Assembly (NCBI GenBank): GCA_031291055.1
Contig: JARLJU010000058.1
Span: forward strand, 19,341 to 83,340
Origin: Rudaea sp.
Lineage (GTDB): Bacteria > Pseudomonadota > Gammaproteobacteria > Xanthomonadales > Rhodanobacteraceae
Direction: 5' to 3'
Length of the DNA stretch: 64,000 nucleotides
A program made the translations under genes and the position numbers. Under the pieces are notes generated by a model. It was not told the DNA's origin. It saw only the letters and a list, made by a program, of their open reading frames with translations, and did not search any database. Positions 25,687 to 33,422 of this stretch are shown piece by piece. Every line of letters starts with the position of its first letter. Positions within the stretch are counted from its first letter, which is position 1.

Positions 25687-27537
25687 ATGCACTCACGACT
25701 TGCGCGCACGTCACAATCCAAGATGAAGCGTCATCCTCTCGCTGTTGCACTGAGTTTCGCCATCGCCGCGGCTGCGTCGGTAGCCAGTGCAGCGACAATT
25801 CAGGTAACCACCGCCGACGATCCTACTGGAACGGTCAACACCTGCACCTTGCGCCAGGCCATTGCGTCGATGAATGGCGCGGCCATTGCGTCGCCGTCCA
25901 ACTGTGTCAACAACAGCGCCAACGGCTTCGGGACCGGCGACGCCATTACGTTCGCTCCGGGTGTGACCTCGGTGACGCTGGCCGATAGCACCAACAACGA
26001 ATTGCTGATTACGGATTCAGATCTGACCATCACGGGCAGCGGCTCAGGTGGCGTCACAGTTTCACGTGTCACAGGTGCTACGCATTCGTTCCGCATCTTT
26101 CACGACACCGGGAGCACGGGCGCGGCATTCCAGGAGATCCTGAATCTAAGCGGCCTGACGATTACAAACGGCGCGACCATCGCCGCCAATGCAAGCGGCG
26201 GCGCGATCTTGATGGAACCCTCGGCGTATACGACAGCCAGACTCGCGATGACGAATTGCGTTGTGAGTGGCAGCTCGACCAGTGGCGCGAGCGCTGAAGG
26301 TGGCGCGATTGCAGGATCGGGCACAGCGGCGATGCACAGCGGGACCGCTGTTACCTTGATGGGCAGCACCGTCAGTGGCAATTCGACGGATAATTCCAAC
26401 GCCGGAGGCGGAGCGATCTATGCCGCCGCCGTCACTCTGAAAGACAGTATTGTGAGCGGCAATACGACGATGGGAGCCACAAGTCCCGGAGGTGCGATAC
26501 AGGCCGTCGACGTGAACATGAGCTACAGCACAGTAAGTCACAACTCGACAGTCGGCAACAATTCACCCGGTGGCGGTATTGCCGCGCAATCCACACGCTA
26601 TGCGACGGGAGGGTTCAGCGGCAACTACAACATCGTCAGCTACAACAGTACGGCCGGCACTCAATCTCCGGGTGGTGGCATCTATGCAGCGTCGACCCCC
26701 ACTCTCGGCCTGTCCAATGAAATCATCTCGAACAATTCCACATCAGCCGCCGACAGCAACGGTGGCGGCATTTACGTTTCCTCGTACTACGGAGTGAGCT
26801 TTGAATCGAGCACGATAAGCGGCAATGCAGTCACAAACAGCTCAAGCAGTGGCGGCGGCATCTGGTCGCGATTCGGAAAAGGAGTAATCAAACATGTGTT
26901 TGAAAGCACGATCAGCGGCAACTCAGCTGCAGGCCAGGGCAGCGCCATCAGCATAAACGTATGCTCTTCGAGTGCCGCGAGGGCATTGAACATCTACAAC
27001 AGTACCATGGCTTTCAATACGGCAGACGCCGTTGGCGGCGGAGCTGTGTACGCAGGCAACGTGGGCTGCCCTGCGGCCGAATCCACCAAACCCACTAGCG
27101 GCTTGGTAACTATCACGAGTTCGATCCTTTCGAACAATTCGTCCGACATCGCCGCGCAAACAGGTTTTGCGCTCACCGTCGACACCAGTTTCGACTTGAT
27201 CCAGAATCCGCCGAGCGGAGGCGCAATTACTCTGGTCAATGCCGGTGACAGTCCTGCGGTTATCTCTGTTGATCCTCTCCTCAAGGCTCTTGCCGACAAT
27301 GGTTGCTTCAAGATGTCCGGGGCAGCGGGCGGCGCGGCCTGCGTGCAGACGCACGCGATAGGCTGCCGTAGCGTAGCTTTCAATAGTGGCAGCAATCCCC
27401 TCGGCGACTCGTACGACGAGCGCGGCAACGGCTTCCCGCGGGTGTCCGACTCCACGACGGACATCGGCGCCTACCAGTTCTCGTACACTGTCAATGGTGA
27501 TGAGATCTTCTGCAATGGCTTCGAGAGCTACCAATAG
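25687..27537 (+). CDS. Secreted Pmp-like parallel beta-helix protein with IF-type tail
   Basis: A 616-residue protein. ATG 25687 has GGAG eight bases upstream; a signal peptide follows (KMKRHPLAVALSFAIAAAAS, ending ASA). CTLRQAIASMN near the N-terminus, repeated SGN(S/T)... GGGI(Y/A/W) turns through residues about 190-450, and DIGAYQF at the end of the helix mark a right-handed beta-helix of the Pmp/choice-of-anchor-Q type. The last residues, NGDEIFCNGFESYQ, repeat the tail of the preceding protein. Probably surface-exposed or secreted; Ser/Asn/Gly-rich and visibly lower in GC than the chromosome. Confidence 0.75.
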   Translation: MHSRLARTSQSKMKRHPLAVALSFAIAAAASVASAATIQVTTADDPTGTVNTCTLRQAIASMNGAAIASPSNCVNNSANGFGTGDAITFAPGVTSVTLADSTNNELLITDSDLTITGSGSGGVTVSRVTGATHSFRIFHDTGSTGAAFQEILNLSGLTITNGATIAANASGGAILMEPSAYTTARLAMTNCVVSGSSTSGASAEGGAIAGSGTAAMHSGTAVTLMGSTVSGNSTDNSNAGGGAIYAAAVTLKDSIVSGNTTMGATSPGGAIQAVDVNMSYSTVSHNSTVGNNSPGGGIAAQSTRYATGGFSGNYNIVSYNSTAGTQSPGGGIYAASTPTLGLSNEIISNNSTSAADSNGGGIYVSSYYGVSFESSTISGNAVTNSSSSGGGIWSRFGKGVIKHVFESTISGNSAAGQGSAISINVCSSSAARALNIYNSTMAFNTADAVGGGAVYAGNVGCPAAESTKPTSGLVTITSSILSNNSSDIAAQTGFALTVDTSFDLIQNPPSGGAITLVNAGDSPAVISVDPLLKALADNGCFKMSGAAGGAACVQTHAIGCRSVAFNSGSNPLGDSYDERGNGFPRVSDSTTDIGAYQFSYTVNGDEIFCNGFESYQ

Positions 27538-27780
27538 ACGTCACTGAATTCGATGGAATTGGTAACGCGGGAATCAAATTCGCCCGTCGTTAGCGCACGT
27601 ACTATCTAGAATGGTTTCGGTCCGTGATAAGACCCATTTTTGGGGTGAATGGGTGGGGAGAACGTCCAAAATAAGAACTACGCGGGTGCTCGGCGGCGAC
27701 GGGTGTAATTTGCAGTATCTCACCGATTGCTGCATGCCCGAAAGTGTGCGGTTTCCACAGTCATTTGAGATGCGCCAGAC

Positions 27781-28089
27781 TCAATCCGGGACCGTGCGAT
27801 CCTGGCTGTATTGACAGCGACCCATAGGCCGGCATTTCTTGCAAAGTCCCCAATGTGACTTGCCGCCGAGCTCATGCCATTGACCGCATACGCAAGTCAG
27901 ACACCAAATTAGGCCATCGAATCCGGTGCCTTCACGGTCGCGGGCGACCGCTTCTTTGACTTTCGCCTTGAATGCATCGGAATCCGACTCTTCGGTGCCG
28001 AAGGCGTGAAAACGCAGAATCTTCGATGCGTGGACGTAAGTCGATTTTTCGAGAGCATTAATCCGATGAGCGATTGCTCGATTGCGCAC
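27781..28089 (-). CDS. Small Cys-rich putative zinc-binding protein
   Basis: A 102-residue protein from a GTG at 28089 that overlaps the end of the DUF5681 gene in another frame and has GAGGA five bases upstream. The C-terminal half has CLTCVCG and CKKCRPMGRC, a likely four-Cys zinc site. The N-terminal half is a charged helix. It closes the leftward module of the element and faces the cargo genes. Function unknown. Confidence 0.55.
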   Translation of the reverse strand: MRNRAIAHRINALEKSTYVHASKILRFHAFGTEESDSDAFKAKVKEAVARDREGTGFDGLIWCLTCVCGQWHELGGKSHWGLCKKCRPMGRCQYSQDRTVPD

Positions 28090-28504
28090 GCGCTTCCTCC
28101 AACACCGCAACGCGGCGCAACAATTCGTCCACCTCTTCGATTTTCGACACGCAGCCGATTGCCGCGACAAGGGACGCGCCCAAATCCGGAGGCAGTCGTC
28201 CATCGGAGACGGCAGCAAGCACCGCATGCGCCTTGTCCGCGAGCGCAAGTGCTCCGGCAAGCTCCGGCATATCTACTGGCGCAGCCGACGACCGATAGAC
28301 AGGCAGGGCGCGTTCCAGCAACGTGCGAGCCGCTTGTACGTCGCCAGCAAGCGCGGCGTCTTGAAGCCTCGCTACGATAGCCTCAGCGTCAATCATTCCG
28401 CGCAGCCTTGCCTGCGGGTTTGGAATACCTTTTGGCCTCCCTTCTGGATTGCCTGACTGCCCTTTCTGCCATGCAGTTGAAGGCGGCTTTCGTTTCTTCT
28501 CCAT
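28058..28504 (-). CDS. DUF5681-domain protein
   Basis: A 148-residue protein. After a basic start (MEKKRKPPS) comes WQKGQSGNPEGRPKG, the hallmark of DUF5681, a short basic domain frequent in phage and mobile-element proteins, often near packaging genes. The rest is helical (DAEAIVARLQDAALAGDVQA and KIEEVDELLRRVAVLEEA), ending in a probable coiled coil. GGAG eight bases upstream fixes ATG 28504. It could be a small-terminase-like packaging protein, but that is inference only. Confidence 0.7.
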   Translation of the reverse strand: MEKKRKPPSTAWQKGQSGNPEGRPKGIPNPQARLRGMIDAEAIVARLQDAALAGDVQAARTLLERALPVYRSSAAPVDMPELAGALALADKAHAVLAAVSDGRLPPDLGASLVAAIGCVSKIEEVDELLRRVAVLEEARAQSSNRSSD

Positions 28505-28520
28505 CGTGCTGTCTCCGGTG

Positions 28521-28691
28521 CTAAATACAGGGGCACCAACTCTCGCAATCATGTCTATCGTTCGGCCAAGGTCGCACCGGATCGCAACTTGTTCCGCAGC
28601 TACCCATTCCGCCTTCGGGGTTGATGGTGTTGTGACTGAAAAGCGCACAATCGCCGCACACCACTGGCGGACGCGGGACGTAGCAGCTCAC
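28521..28691 (-). CDS. Very small Cys-rich protein
   Basis: A 56-residue frame from GTG 28691, which overlaps the previous stop by 4 bases (GTGA) and has AAGGGGG seven bases upstream. It carries CGDC, a central GSCG, and a C-terminal DCESWCPC, a pattern of small zinc-binding proteins found in phages. ATG 28715 in the same frame is an alternative. Function unknown. Confidence 0.5.
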   Translation of the reverse strand: MSCYVPRPPVVCGDCALFSHNTINPEGGMGSCGTSCDPVRPWPNDRHDCESWCPCI

Positions 28692-28900
28692 GCTTGCGCC
28701 CCCTTGGCTCGCCATGCCTCTGCCTGGCGCTCGATCCTCCGGTAAGCCCAACGCCGGAAGGGGACAACGAACAGCGTGCAGCTAAGTCCGTAGAGGCCTA
28801 CTTCGTAGCGTCGAATTTCGCGACTGCGATTGTTCCAGCCGGGCGCGCGATCCGCTTCCGCGAGCGCGCGCAGCACGTCATCGTACAGTTTCGGTTTCAT
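28688..28900 (-). CDS. Small hypothetical protein
   Basis: A 70-residue protein with AAGGAG six bases before ATG 28900. The N-terminus is a charged helix (LYDDVLRALAEADRAPGW); a central hydrophobic stretch (VGLYGLSCTLFVVPF) could be one membrane helix, followed by a strongly basic tail. It overlaps the primase gene stop (28897-28900) and so belongs to the same transcript. Function unknown. Confidence 0.55.
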   Translation of the reverse strand: MKPKLYDDVLRALAEADRAPGWNNRSREIRRYEVGLYGLSCTLFVVPFRRWAYRRIERQAEAWRAKGAQA

Positions 28901-30159
28901 CGTGCGCTCCTTTTTCGGTTGCTGGTGGGTGAATCCACCAAATCCGCTAAAGACTGTTTATCTATATAGGGGTGTACATTTTCGACACTGGCGCAAGGTT
29001 TCAATTTCGACACTGGGCCATTGCGCAGCCATTGCGGTGCAATCGTGAACAAATCAGGCTTCCTTCCGTTGCGTGAATTGCCGCTTTCGGTAACGCATTG
29101 CAGGATGCCCGATGCAATGGCGCGGCTACGGTGCCGGTAGAAAGTCTGCTTATTCGCAAATCCCGGCAACCCTTCAAAGTCAGCCCACGTCAATGCGATG
29201 TTTTCCTGGTTGTAGCCGTTGTATCGACGAAACCATATCAGGACGATTTCATGTGCCGGAGGCGGTAACGCTTTCCATTCTGGCGAATCCAGCAACGAAT
29301 GCAGTAGTAGGGTGAAGCCCTCCGACCCGTAGGCTACGGCGCGCGTTGCAATCGTGCCCACTTCCGATGCGCATAACGGCGGCTGGCACCGTTCAGCATT
29401 GATCCGTTGTAGTCGATCATTCACTGCTTGCGCGTCGAATCCTTGGCGCACTAGCCCGCACGCAAGCTCGAATAACGTCGCGTTGCGTTCGCCTTCGGAG
29501 ATCATCGCTGGCAACGCTCGCTTATGGCGTGTTGCGCATGTCGAACTGGTGACGTTCGCGTGTCCGGCATCGGCTTGCACCGGCGCGCGACGTTTAACTA
29601 TGCTTGAAATGGCGAAGGCTTCGACAAACTCGACATGCGAGTAATGCGGCGCATCGTGCAGTTCGACGATGCTGGTCTGGAACGGGTCGCCCTTGCAGTG
29701 CAGGAAGCCCGGCAGACGCATGACACGCGGTAAGTCGCAAACTTTCGGATCGCTGCCAAAGCGCGCGGCGATGGCTTGCTGGGTAGCCTTGAACGATTCC
29801 AGCGGTGCATCGATCAACAGCCAATACGCATGCCAGTGGCCCGTCGATGTTTCAATGATGCAATGCGGGCGCAATGGTGCCACCTGCACTGGTGCCAGCC
29901 GTGCACCGTCTAAGTCAGCGAAGTACGCCCTTACTCGCTGCACGTTGCAGATGCTGCGACCTTTGCCGTCGCCTTCGTTCACCATAACGAACACACCTGC
30001 GCCGCGCGCGTTCAATCCGGCGATGGTGCCGGCATGCTCGGCGAGCGTGCCATGCAACACACAGGACAACCGTCGATCCTTGCGCGGGCTATCGTCGAAA
30101 GTCTGGAACGTGAACCGACTGCCAAGCACGCGCAGGAATTGTTCGGCTTCCGTGTTCAC
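28897..30159 (-). CDS. RepB-type primase / replication protein
   Basis: A 420-residue protein. Residues about 1-190 fit the RepB-like archaeo-eukaryotic primase fold: YFADLDG (acidic residues 82 and 84) and IIETSTGHWHAYWLL near 101-115. ERNATLFELACGLVRQGF (about 224-241) is the PriCT domain seen at primase C-termini, and the region after it contains a helix-turn-helix-like segment (TWADFEGLPGFANKQTFYRH). GTG 30159 overlaps the AlpA stop as GTGA. It should start replication of the excised element, like the pri-rep proteins of phage satellites. Confidence 0.8.
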   Translation of the reverse strand: MNTEAEQFLRVLGSRFTFQTFDDSPRKDRRLSCVLHGTLAEHAGTIAGLNARGAGVFVMVNEGDGKGRSICNVQRVRAYFADLDGARLAPVQVAPLRPHCIIETSTGHWHAYWLLIDAPLESFKATQQAIAARFGSDPKVCDLPRVMRLPGFLHCKGDPFQTSIVELHDAPHYSHVEFVEAFAISSIVKRRAPVQADAGHANVTSSTCATRHKRALPAMISEGERNATLFELACGLVRQGFDAQAVNDRLQRINAERCQPPLCASEVGTIATRAVAYGSEGFTLLLHSLLDSPEWKALPPPAHEIVLIWFRRYNGYNQENIALTWADFEGLPGFANKQTFYRHRSRAIASGILQCVTESGNSRNGRKPDLFTIAPQWLRNGPVSKLKPCASVENVHPYIDKQSLADLVDSPTSNRKRSAR

Positions 30160-30362
30160 GCGGCTGCCTGGCGGTGATCGCGCAGCCACGCAACGAAAGC
30201 CGCTTCGTCGATGAGCACGCGGCGTCCGAGCTGTATTACGGCGGCATCAAGCCCATTATTCGCGCGATTGAATAGTAACCAGCGCAGACTTGATGGCGTG
30301 AACGCGGGGTATTTGCTGGCGAACTGTTCGACTTTGAAGAATTGTGGGTTGTCCACTTTCAT
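30156..30362 (-). CDS. AlpA-like excisionase/regulator
   Basis: A 68-residue single-domain HTH protein. FFKVEQFASKYPAFTPSSLRWLLF is the winged-HTH core, and LGRRVLIDEAAFVAWL the closing strand and helix, as in AlpA/MerR-like excisionases of satellites and plasmid helpers. A perfect AAAGGAGGT stands just two bases before ATG 30362 but eight bases before an in-frame GTG at 30356, so translation may really start at the GTG. It is coupled to the primase gene by a GTGA overlap. Confidence 0.75.
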   Translation of the reverse strand: MKVDNPQFFKVEQFASKYPAFTPSSLRWLLFNRANNGLDAAVIQLGRRVLIDEAAFVAWLRDHRQAAA

Positions 30363-30419
30363 AACCTCCTTTGGCCGGATGTTGTACGGCCTTGCGGAAG
30401 TTAGTTTTAGTGTGCAACC

Positions 30420-30447
30420 GCGCCGCTAGTTATTAGCGGCGCTTTTT
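30420..30447 (+). terminator. Intrinsic terminator pointing rightwards
   Basis: GCGCCGCTA and TAGCGGCGC form a perfect 9-bp stem with a 5-base loop (GTTAT), followed by TTTTT at 30443-30447. The T-run is on the plus strand, while all neighbouring genes are on the minus strand, and the stop of the 188-residue gene lies inside the stem. It could end an antisense transcript over alpA/primase or readthrough from the cargo. Confidence 0.6.
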
Positions 30448-30999
30448 GCGCTCAGCAGTGACGCGCTTTCTAAACCGGTCAATTTCGATTGTATCGGTCA
30501 ACCATTCCGGCGCAGTGGCCCACAGCTCCGGGGATTTCGCGCCAGAATCACGATCAAGCTGCGCGTTTATCCATTTTGTAATTTCTGGTTGTCTCGGTTT
30601 TCTCTTTGCGGCTTGGAGCTTGGCGTCCCGCTTGCCGGACTTACCTAGCAAAATCGTCAAGAACCGATCTTCGTCGCAACGGTGAGTGCTGCGTATCATG
30701 TTCAACAGACGGATAGCTAGGGCGAGTTCCGGATCAATAGGGGTGATGTTGCGATACCCCTCACCCGGTTCGTGATCATGTGGCTCGCGCTCCTCCAATA
30801 GTGCCCGCGCCTTAGCCTTATTCGGATAGTGCTCGAGCAGGACGCTGCGCAGTTCCGTCAGGATACCCGCGAGCAATGGCGAGGCATCGTCGCGTACTTG
30901 CCCTAGCAATCCGTCGAAGTCGCCTTGTTCGCGGCGGTTCGCCTCATCTACTCCGTCGCTAAACGCGGCAATGGCTGCTTCTTTCGCTGTGGAAGTCAT
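30433..30999 (-). CDS. Hypothetical protein between integrase and AlpA
   Basis: A 188-residue, highly charged, probably soluble protein. Its ATG overlaps the integrase stop by 4 bases (30996-30999), so it is made from the integrase transcript. It is largely helical; the middle contains ELALAIRLLNMIRSTHRCDEDRF and the C-terminus a very basic RFRKRVTAERKKRR tail, consistent with nucleic-acid contact. No family recognised. Confidence 0.65.
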   Translation of the reverse strand: MTSTAKEAAIAAFSDGVDEANRREQGDFDGLLGQVRDDASPLLAGILTELRSVLLEHYPNKAKARALLEEREPHDHEPGEGYRNITPIDPELALAIRLLNMIRSTHRCDEDRFLTILLGKSGKRDAKLQAAKRKPRQPEITKWINAQLDRDSGAKSPELWATAPEWLTDTIEIDRFRKRVTAERKKRR

Positions 31000-32048
31000 C
31001 CGAACATCGCCTGATTCATCCGCCCCACAACTCCGCGAGTGTGGCCTTCTGTGAGATGAGTGTATCGCTTCACCATTTGTAGGGTTTTGTGCCCTAACAC
31101 TTCTGCAATTTCGGCCAAGCTCGCACCGTTCATTGCGAGCGCCGATGCAGCGGTGTGGCGCAGGTCGTGGAACCGAAAATCCTCGATGCCGGCGCGCTGG
31201 CACGCTTCACGGAACATCTTGTCAACGACCAGCGGGCGGCCTTTGAGTCCGGGAAATACGAGGTCGGTATCAAGCCGACGCACTTTCAAATGTTCCGCGA
31301 GCAACCCATGCGCTAAGCCAGTCAGCGGCACGCTGCGGCGCTCGCCGTTCTTGGTATGGTGAAACGTGAGCATCTCTCGCTCCATGTTGACATCGGCGCG
31401 CCGCAAGCCCAGTAATTCACCCTTGCGGGCACCAGTGGACAGCGCGACGACAACTAGCGTGTGTAAGGTCTCACTGTGCGACTTGCAACTGACTTGAAGT
31501 GCGATGCGCTCGTCGGCAGTCAAGAACCGTACTCGTCCACGCGGCTCGCGCAGCTTTCGAATATCTGTCAACGGGTTGTCCGTGATCAGCGAAAACTCGC
31601 GCTTTGCAATTGCAAAGCAATGCCGCAAATCACCGACGTACTGATTCGCCGTCGCGGGTGCGAAACGCTCGCCGACGCGGTTGGTAGATTTCAGCAGCTT
31701 TGCGCGAGCCTCCAATACACGAGCGATGGTGATATCGGCAAGGGCAAGGTGCCCATACTCTTTCCGCCAGAACGTGAGACGTTTGACGCGGCTCCCGTTC
31801 GTGCGAATCGCTGCAACTGCCAGGTACTCGCGCTCGTATCGGTCGATCAGTTCATTCAGCGTGACGCGCTTGGCTTCGACGTTTTGAAACCAGCGTCCGG
31901 CTCGTATTGAGGTCTCCGTTTCCGCAGCCCAACGCTTGGCATCGGTAATGCGGTCGAAGGTCGCATCGGCGGGGAGGTGGCCGCGAAGGCGAACCTTCAC
32001 GCGGAACACCGTTTTGCCTTGTCGTTCGCGTTTTTCGATGGTCGCCAC
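30996..32048 (-). CDS. int: Tyrosine recombinase / integrase
   Basis: A 350-residue phage-type integrase. An N-terminal arm-binding domain (KTVFRVKVRLRGH) is followed by a SAM-like core-binding domain and the catalytic domain with the Arg of STGARKGELLGLR, the HxxR of FHDLRHTAAS, the LGHKTLQMVKRYTH His and the nucleophile Tyr329. GTG 32048 has AGAGGA six bases upstream; a TTG at 32117 gives a longer but less plausible protein. It lies next to its target tRNA-Arg gene and should catalyse integration and excision at the 45-bp repeats. Confidence 0.93.
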   Translation of the reverse strand: MATIEKRERQGKTVFRVKVRLRGHLPADATFDRITDAKRWAAETETSIRAGRWFQNVEAKRVTLNELIDRYEREYLAVAAIRTNGSRVKRLTFWRKEYGHLALADITIARVLEARAKLLKSTNRVGERFAPATANQYVGDLRHCFAIAKREFSLITDNPLTDIRKLREPRGRVRFLTADERIALQVSCKSHSETLHTLVVVALSTGARKGELLGLRRADVNMEREMLTFHHTKNGERRSVPLTGLAHGLLAEHLKVRRLDTDLVFPGLKGRPLVVDKMFREACQRAGIEDFRFHDLRHTAASALAMNGASLAEIAEVLGHKTLQMVKRYTHLTEGHTRGVVGRMNQAMFG

Positions 32049-32083
32049 TGGGATTCCTCTCGTTGCCGCTTGTTGAGAGGAAT

Positions 32084-32105
32084 TGTCCCTGTAGTGTCCC
32101 TGAGG
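32084..32105. repeat. Putative integrase arm site, right
   Basis: TGTCCCT-GTAG-TGTCCCT-GAGG, matching 23121-23142 at 20 of 22 positions in the same orientation. It lies 44 bases inside attR and upstream of the integrase GTG, so integrase binding here could also repress its own gene. Confidence 0.5.
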
Positions 32106-32149
32106 CACAAGTGCCAACGCGACTTACTAGTATAAGTTATTGATTTAAT

Positions 32150-32194
32150 TGGCGACCCCGGCCCGATTTGAACGGGCGACCTCGCCCTTAGGAG
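32150..32194. repeat. attR: 45-bp repeat within the tRNA gene
   Basis: Identical to 22969-23013. It forms the 3' part of the intact tRNA-Arg gene, which the element restores on integration. Confidence 0.9.
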
Positions 32195-32226
32195 GGGCGC
32201 GCTCTATCCAGCTGAGCTACGGGGCC
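32150..32226 (-). tRNA. tRNA-Arg (anticodon CCT)
   Basis: A 77-nt gene with encoded CCA. The acceptor stem GGCCCCG pairs with CGGGGTC, the D arm reads GCTC..GAGC, the anticodon loop CTCCTAA gives CCU, and the T arm is GCCCG-TTCAAAT-CGGGC. The 5' part (32195-32226) is chromosomal; the 3' part is the attachment repeat. Confidence 0.95.
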
Positions 32227-32388
32227 GATGGACGCATTATCGCAGGAACCGTCGGCGCTGCGAATTGGGACCGCGCCATGCCTTGAGTTCCGGACGTCCG
32301 CCATGACCTTGTAATCATGTATGCGACAATCGCGGGCAAAATCGCCCTGCACTGCAGCGGAACCCACAACCCGATCCGGAGAACAACA

Positions 32389-32892
32389 ATGCAGCTTTCG
32401 ATGTATGAAATTCTGGTGCCGACGGCCAACCGCGTTCTTGGCAATATCGGCAAGTTCCTCGACAAGGGTGCGGCATTGGCCGAGCGCAAGGAAATTGAAG
32501 CGGGCGTGTTGCTGAATTCGCGCCTGGCTCCGGACATGTTCCCGCTGACGCGCCAGATCCAGATTGCCTGCGATATCGCCAAGGGCGCAGCCGCGCGCTT
32601 GAGCGAAACCGAAATTCCCAAATTCGACGACACGGAAACCAGTGTGGCCGAACTCAAGGCGCGCATCGCCAAGACGCTGGATTTCATCAACGGCATTCCG
32701 GCCGCGAAGTACGCCGGCAGCGAAGGCCGCGACATTACCGTCGTCAGCCGCCGTGGCGACTTGAAGTTCAAGGGTCTGGACTATCTGCGCGATTTCGTTC
32801 TGCCGAACGTGTATTTCCACGCGACGGCGACTTACGCGATCCTGCGCCACAATGGCGTGGAGCTCGGCAAGAGCGACTTTCTGGGTGGCTGA
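32389..32892 (+). CDS. DUF1993 family protein
   Basis: A 167-residue protein. MQLSMYEILVPTANRVLGNIGKFLDKGAA at the start and LPNVYFHATATYAILRHNGVELGKSDFLG at the end are the conserved blocks of DUF1993, a helical-bundle family related to DinB-type metal-binding folds. No catalytic role is established. It has a 160-base leader after the tRNA. Its end overlaps the next gene by 8 bases. Confidence 0.85.
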   Translation: MQLSMYEILVPTANRVLGNIGKFLDKGAALAERKEIEAGVLLNSRLAPDMFPLTRQIQIACDIAKGAAARLSETEIPKFDDTETSVAELKARIAKTLDFINGIPAAKYAGSEGRDITVVSRRGDLKFKGLDYLRDFVLPNVYFHATATYAILRHNGVELGKSDFLGG

Positions 32893-33370
32893 CCGCGGAC
32901 CGGCCCCGACGCAGCCGGCCACGCATCGGGCGCTCGCCTGGATCGCCGTTTTCAAGCTGTTCAAGGCGGCGGCCCTGTTGACGTTGGCTGCCGCAACGCT
33001 GCATCTGCTCGAGCCGGGTGCGCTTGACCGCCAAGTCAAGCGATTGCGTGAATTGCCGCTCGCGGCGGGCTGGCAGCCGATGATGCACGCGATCGACTGG
33101 CTGACCCAGCTCAGCCAGCGAAAGATAGCGGTGGCGGCCGCTCTGGCCTGTGCCTATGCGCTGCTGTACGCCATCGAGGGTGTTGGCCTGTGGCTGCGCA
33201 AGCGCTGGGCCGAATACCTGACAACGGTGGCGACTGCGACGCTCATACCGTTTGAAATCTGGGAACTGACGCGGAGCGTGAGCCTGCTCAAGGTCGCGGC
33301 GCTGGCGATCAATGTCGCGATCGTGATCTACCTGTATCGCGTCATCAGAAGCGATCGAAAAGCCGGCTGA
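32885..33370 (+). CDS. DUF2127 family inner-membrane protein
   Basis: A 161-residue protein with about four membrane helices (IAVFKLFKAAALLTLAAATL, an amphipathic stretch, AVAAALACAYALLYAIEGVGL, and VAALAINVAIVIYLY). GLWLRKRWAEYLTTVATATLIPFEIWEL is the conserved DUF2127 core. GTG 32885 overlaps the DUF1993 stop; no good Shine-Dalgarno is visible, so translation is probably coupled. Function unknown. Confidence 0.8.
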   Translation: MADRGPAPTQPATHRALAWIAVFKLFKAAALLTLAAATLHLLEPGALDRQVKRLRELPLAAGWQPMMHAIDWLTQLSQRKIAVAAALACAYALLYAIEGVGLWLRKRWAEYLTTVATATLIPFEIWELTRSVSLLKVAALAINVAIVIYLYRVIRSDRKAG

Positions 33371-33422
33371 CCGCCGGCGCATTGCTGTACCACGGCCACA
33401 TTGTGGAAATTGTCCCAATTCG

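Larger units (their letters stand above)
22969..32194. mobile_element. Integrative element in tRNA-Arg(CCT), phage-satellite-like
   Basis: A 9.2 kb segment bounded by two identical 45-bp copies of the 3' half of tRNA-Arg. The right copy is part of the intact tRNA gene; a tyrosine integrase gene starts about 100 bases inside it. The leftward genes are integrase, an unknown protein, an AlpA-like regulator, a RepB-type primase, three small proteins and a DUF5681 protein. The rightward cargo encodes three secreted proteins. There are no capsid, tail, conjugation or portal genes. The int-alpA-primase order matches Gram-negative phage-inducible island satellites; a degenerate plasmid-like integrative element is the main alternative. 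Confidence 0.85.

Noticed and set aside
27611..27814. A 67-codon plus-strand frame after the beta-helix gene
   Set aside because: There is no Shine-Dalgarno sequence, no conserved features, and it overlaps the end of the opposite Cys-rich gene.
28688..30189. Reading the RepB-type primase as a chromosomal primase or phage helicase
   Set aside because: It lacks helicase Walker motifs and DnaG features; the DLD motif and PriCT segment fit RepB-type proteins of mobile elements.
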